Of a DNA stretch of 64,000 nucleotides, positions 62,063 through 64,000 are shown one piece after another; the first letter of the stretch is position 1, and the number at the start of each line of letters is the position of its first letter. The position numbers and the translations under genes are program-made. The notes beneath the pieces are model-generated. The model searched no databases. It was not told where the DNA came from and saw only the letters and a list, made by a program, of their open reading frames with translations. The stretch covers positions 310,001 to 374,000 of the forward strand of contig JACKBS010000005.1 of the NCBI GenBank assembly GCA_020634435.1, read 5' to 3'. The stretch is from Ardenticatenaceae bacterium (GTDB taxonomy: Bacteria > Chloroflexota > Anaerolineae > Promineifilales > Promineifilaceae).

Positions 62063-62378
62063 GGGCAGACCTCCGTGTCTGCCCTCCATTTGCCCGACTT
62101 ATATTTCTAACCTTAACCGAGCCCCAGCATTTCTCGCGGCAAACCCGCCACCTCTGGCTGATGCGGCCTTGGTCACCTCACTTTTGGGCAATTGCGTAAC
62201 TTTTTGCTCGCTGCGGCATTCTTCTAAAGGCAAACAACAACGCGCGACACAGCTCCCTGATTGGATTTTATACCAACGAAAGTCAATTTCGCCTGGAAGT
62301 TTTCGCGATAAGTGGTTGGATCAAAAAGAGATGTTTATGATAGGCTAGACTTATCAAGCGAGTGATGGGAAGAAGGCT
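62063..62378. repeat. Intergenic stretch with a GGGCAGAC palindrome
   Basis: GGGCAGAC (62063-62070) and GTCTGCCC (62077-62084) form an 8-bp stem with a CTCCGT loop, probably another dispersed element and possible terminator of the glycosyltransferase gene. The remaining ~290 bases to the SDR gene hold no clear gene. Confidence 0.6.
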
Positions 62379-63518
62379 ATGACAAAAACGATTTTTCTAA
62401 CGGGGGCAACGGGGTATGTGGGCTGCCATCTGGCGCATCGGTTTTTAGCGGATGGGCACATCGTATTGGCACTGGTGCGCAGCAAAGGTGGGCAGTCGGT
62501 ACAGGAGCGGATTGAAACGGCCGTTCTTGAAGTCGGCCCGCTGGATGACGATGTTTTGGCCAATTTGGTAGCCATCCCCGGCACGGTGGAGGAACCAGCA
62601 GATCAGCTAGTCGCGGCCATCCGCTCCCGCTTTGATGCCCTTATTGACGAGGTGTGGCACAGTGCGGCCATTTTTAATTTTAAGGAACGCGAACGGCCGT
62701 TGGTCGAAGCCACCAATATCGAAGGTACGCGGCATTTGCTGGATTTAACCTGCCAGATCAATCCTGAGTTCCCGCCCCGCTTCTTTTACATCAGCACCGC
62801 TTACTGTCTGGGCAGCGAGTTTAACGAGTCGGTACCCGAAGAAATTCCAGCGCAAGTCTCCCATTTTCGTTCGATTTACGAATGGTCTAAACACAATGCC
62901 GAGCGTCTCGTAGACCAGTACCAGCGGGCGCAAAAGCTGGACGTCACCATTTTTCGCCCGTCGATTGTGATTGGTACGCCGGAAACGGCCGTGCTTTGCA
63001 ATTCCGGCTACTACCAGGTGCTCACCGAGTGCCGCCGCCTGCGCACCCTGCTGGCCCGCAACCAGGGCGACGGGTTTAACGGCAACGTACAAACCCGCCT
63101 TCAAGGCAATCCCCACACGCCGCTGAACCTGGTGCCCATCGACTTTGTGGTGGACAGCATGGTCTACCTGGCTCATTGCACCGAACTTGATCCGGCGCAA
63201 ACGCACCTGTTTAACATTGTGAACGAGCAGCCGCCGACCGTTCAAGAAGTGCATCATGCCCTGGTGACCAGTTTGGACATGACTGGCTTGAAACTGGTGC
63301 CGCCCGATCAATTTGAAGATGAACCGATGAACCCGATGGAAAAAGTGATCAACCGTCGCATCGCCTTCCAGGCACCGTACATGCACGAGCAAATCCACTT
63401 TGCCACTGACACCTTCCGCCAATTTGTGCCGAAAAATGTGCTGCCCCCGCCACAGGTCAATCTCGACTACATGGAGCAGGTCAACGCGATCTTCCTCACC
63501 CAGTTTAAGGAGGAGTAA
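62379..63518 (+). CDS. NAD(P)-dependent SDR, thioester-reductase-like
   Basis: 379 residues, extended SDR fold. Nucleotide-binding GATGYVGCHLAHRFL near 9-23, catalytic Tyr/Lys pair in YEWSKHNAE (about 168-176), and the downstream substrate region HTPLNLVPIDFVVDSMVYL match the NAD_binding_4/thioester reductase domain (also in carboxylic acid reductases). Likely reduces an acyl thioester or fatty acyl group, or acts on a polyketide-like intermediate. No carrier-protein or adenylation gene is adjacent. Good AAGGCT-type site is weak. Confidence 0.85.
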   Translation: MTKTIFLTGATGYVGCHLAHRFLADGHIVLALVRSKGGQSVQERIETAVLEVGPLDDDVLANLVAIPGTVEEPADQLVAAIRSRFDALIDEVWHSAAIFNFKERERPLVEATNIEGTRHLLDLTCQINPEFPPRFFYISTAYCLGSEFNESVPEEIPAQVSHFRSIYEWSKHNAERLVDQYQRAQKLDVTIFRPSIVIGTPETAVLCNSGYYQVLTECRRLRTLLARNQGDGFNGNVQTRLQGNPHTPLNLVPIDFVVDSMVYLAHCTELDPAQTHLFNIVNEQPPTVQEVHHALVTSLDMTGLKLVPPDQFEDEPMNPMEKVINRRIAFQAPYMHEQIHFATDTFRQFVPKNVLPPPQVNLDYMEQVNAIFLTQFKEE

Positions 63519-63596
63519 TCATTACGGCCGTCCTACTTTGCAGCCCTCAATTAGGGTAGTTCAATCTCTTTAGTGTAAAAAACAACTTAGGAGAGG

Positions 63597-63681
63597 TGTC
63601 ATTTCGAGGTCCTCCGAGAAATCTTTCTACTTCGACAAAACGCAAGATTCCGTTACCTGGTTTATTTCTTAAAATGCAATA
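63597..63681. repeat. Shortened TGTCATT element
   Basis: TGTCATTTCGAGGTCCTCCG then AGAAATCTTTCTACTTCGAC at the left and GTTACCTGGTTTATTTCTTA, then AAATGCAA, at the right match the ends of the 42488-42627 copy; the internal ~60 bases including AATGACA are missing. It occupies most of the gap between the SDR gene and the partial HD gene. Confidence 0.7.
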
Positions 63682-63706
63682 AAGATTGGACCAACCTAAA
63701 CACAAA

Positions 63707-64000
63707 TTACGGCCGAATTTCATGGCCAAGTTGGTCGAGAAAGGCGTGCATAAACGCATTACGCCGCTCGGCTTCGGCACGGGCGGCGGCCGTATGCAGC
63801 GTCTGGCCAATTTTGAACAGCTTGCGGTAAAAATGGTCAATCGTGTAGGTCAGGTCGTCCGGTTCGCGACGCTGGCAAAAGGGATCGCTGGGGTGGTACA
63901 ACGGCCGTTCCAACACCCCACCTACCATCATGCAGCGCGCCACGCCAATCGCCCCAATCGCATCCAACCGATCCGCATCCTGTACCACCTTCGCCTCCAG
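63707..64000 (-). CDS. HD-domain phosphohydrolase (5' end beyond right edge)
   Basis: The frame is open from the right edge to a stop at 63707 (97 codons). It reads EAKVVQDADRLDAIGAIGVAR, the C-terminal half of the HD superfamily helix set in YedJ/YpgQ-like phosphohydrolases: VQDADRLDAIG holds the second metal-binding Asp. The N-terminal HD pair lies outside the window. The YedJ-like group hydrolyses nucleotides or related phosphates, but specificity is unclear. Confidence 0.88.
   Translation of the reverse strand: MEAKVVQDADRLDAIGAIGVARCMMVGGVLERPLYHPSDPFCQRREPDDLTYTIDHFYRKLFKIGQTLHTAAARAEAERRNAFMHAFLDQLGHEIRP

Overview
This window looks like a chromosomal segment of a Chloroflexota bacterium (Anaerolineae/Caldilineae-like). 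That is an inference from gene content: a bifunctional rhamnulose-1-P aldolase/lactaldehyde dehydrogenase, DUF2089 and SHOCT-like proteins, CIRCE-controlled groESL, and many LysM, TPR and glycosyltransferase genes. GC is roughly mid-50s percent by eye. There is no rRNA, tRNA, CRISPR array, transposase or phage gene. Two sequence signatures run through the whole window. The octamer ACGGCCGT is hugely over-represented in genes and gaps alike. About a dozen unrelated families of imperfect palindromic elements sit between genes, and several run into coding sequence.

Layout. 1-6.9 kb (mostly minus): a membrane-anchored solute-binding-like protein cut by the left edge, an M24 peptidase, a NUDIX hydrolase, an orphan minimal nucleotidyltransferase joined to parB-parA, and a PfkB-type sugar kinase. 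7-13 kb: a small exported peptide, an EamA transporter, an alkaline-phosphatase-superfamily enzyme, a short BLUF blue-light receptor, PEP carboxylase and a second NUDIX enzyme. 13.4-18.4 kb: a very unusual Hsp70-type ATPase with a GyrA-C-terminal-like tail, facing a three-gene minus-strand operon of a DUF2089 regulator and two proteins made of 28-29 residue repeats; all three operon proteins share the same small helical hairpin. 18.5-28.5 kb: MgtE behind a structured leader, a heterodimeric ABC exporter, a LysM lipoprotein, and a receiver-GAF-GAF-PAS kinase-like protein that has lost its phospho-accepting histidine.

29.9-51.9 kb is the metabolic core: an L-rhamnose utilisation locus. A DeoR-type regulator fused to a periplasmic-binding-protein-like sensor is divergent from a long plus-strand array: ABC ATPase, two permeases, a tandemly duplicated binding lipoprotein, a DUF4037 protein, a uroporphyrinogen-decarboxylase-like protein, GH78 alpha-L-rhamnosidase, rhamnose mutarotase, RhaA, RhaB, a double-domain class II aldolase, the bifunctional aldolase/dehydrogenase, and LutA-LutB-LutC. 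Together these would release rhamnose from glycans, import it, convert it to dihydroxyacetone phosphate and L-lactaldehyde, oxidise the aldehyde to L-lactate, and oxidise lactate to pyruvate.

52-64 kb: a DUF6335 protein, a PRC-barrel protein, a fluoride riboswitch with an overlapping terminator in front of crcB and a DUF190-CBS protein, a TPR protein, groES-groEL with a perfect CIRCE operator and a sigma-A-type promoter, a membrane-anchored TPR protein, two family 2 glycosyltransferases, a thioester-reductase-like SDR protein, and the C-terminal part of an HD-domain protein cut by the right edge. Starts of several genes were moved inward from the longest open frame because the upstream codons lie in palindromic repeats and a ribosome binding site precedes the internal ATG.
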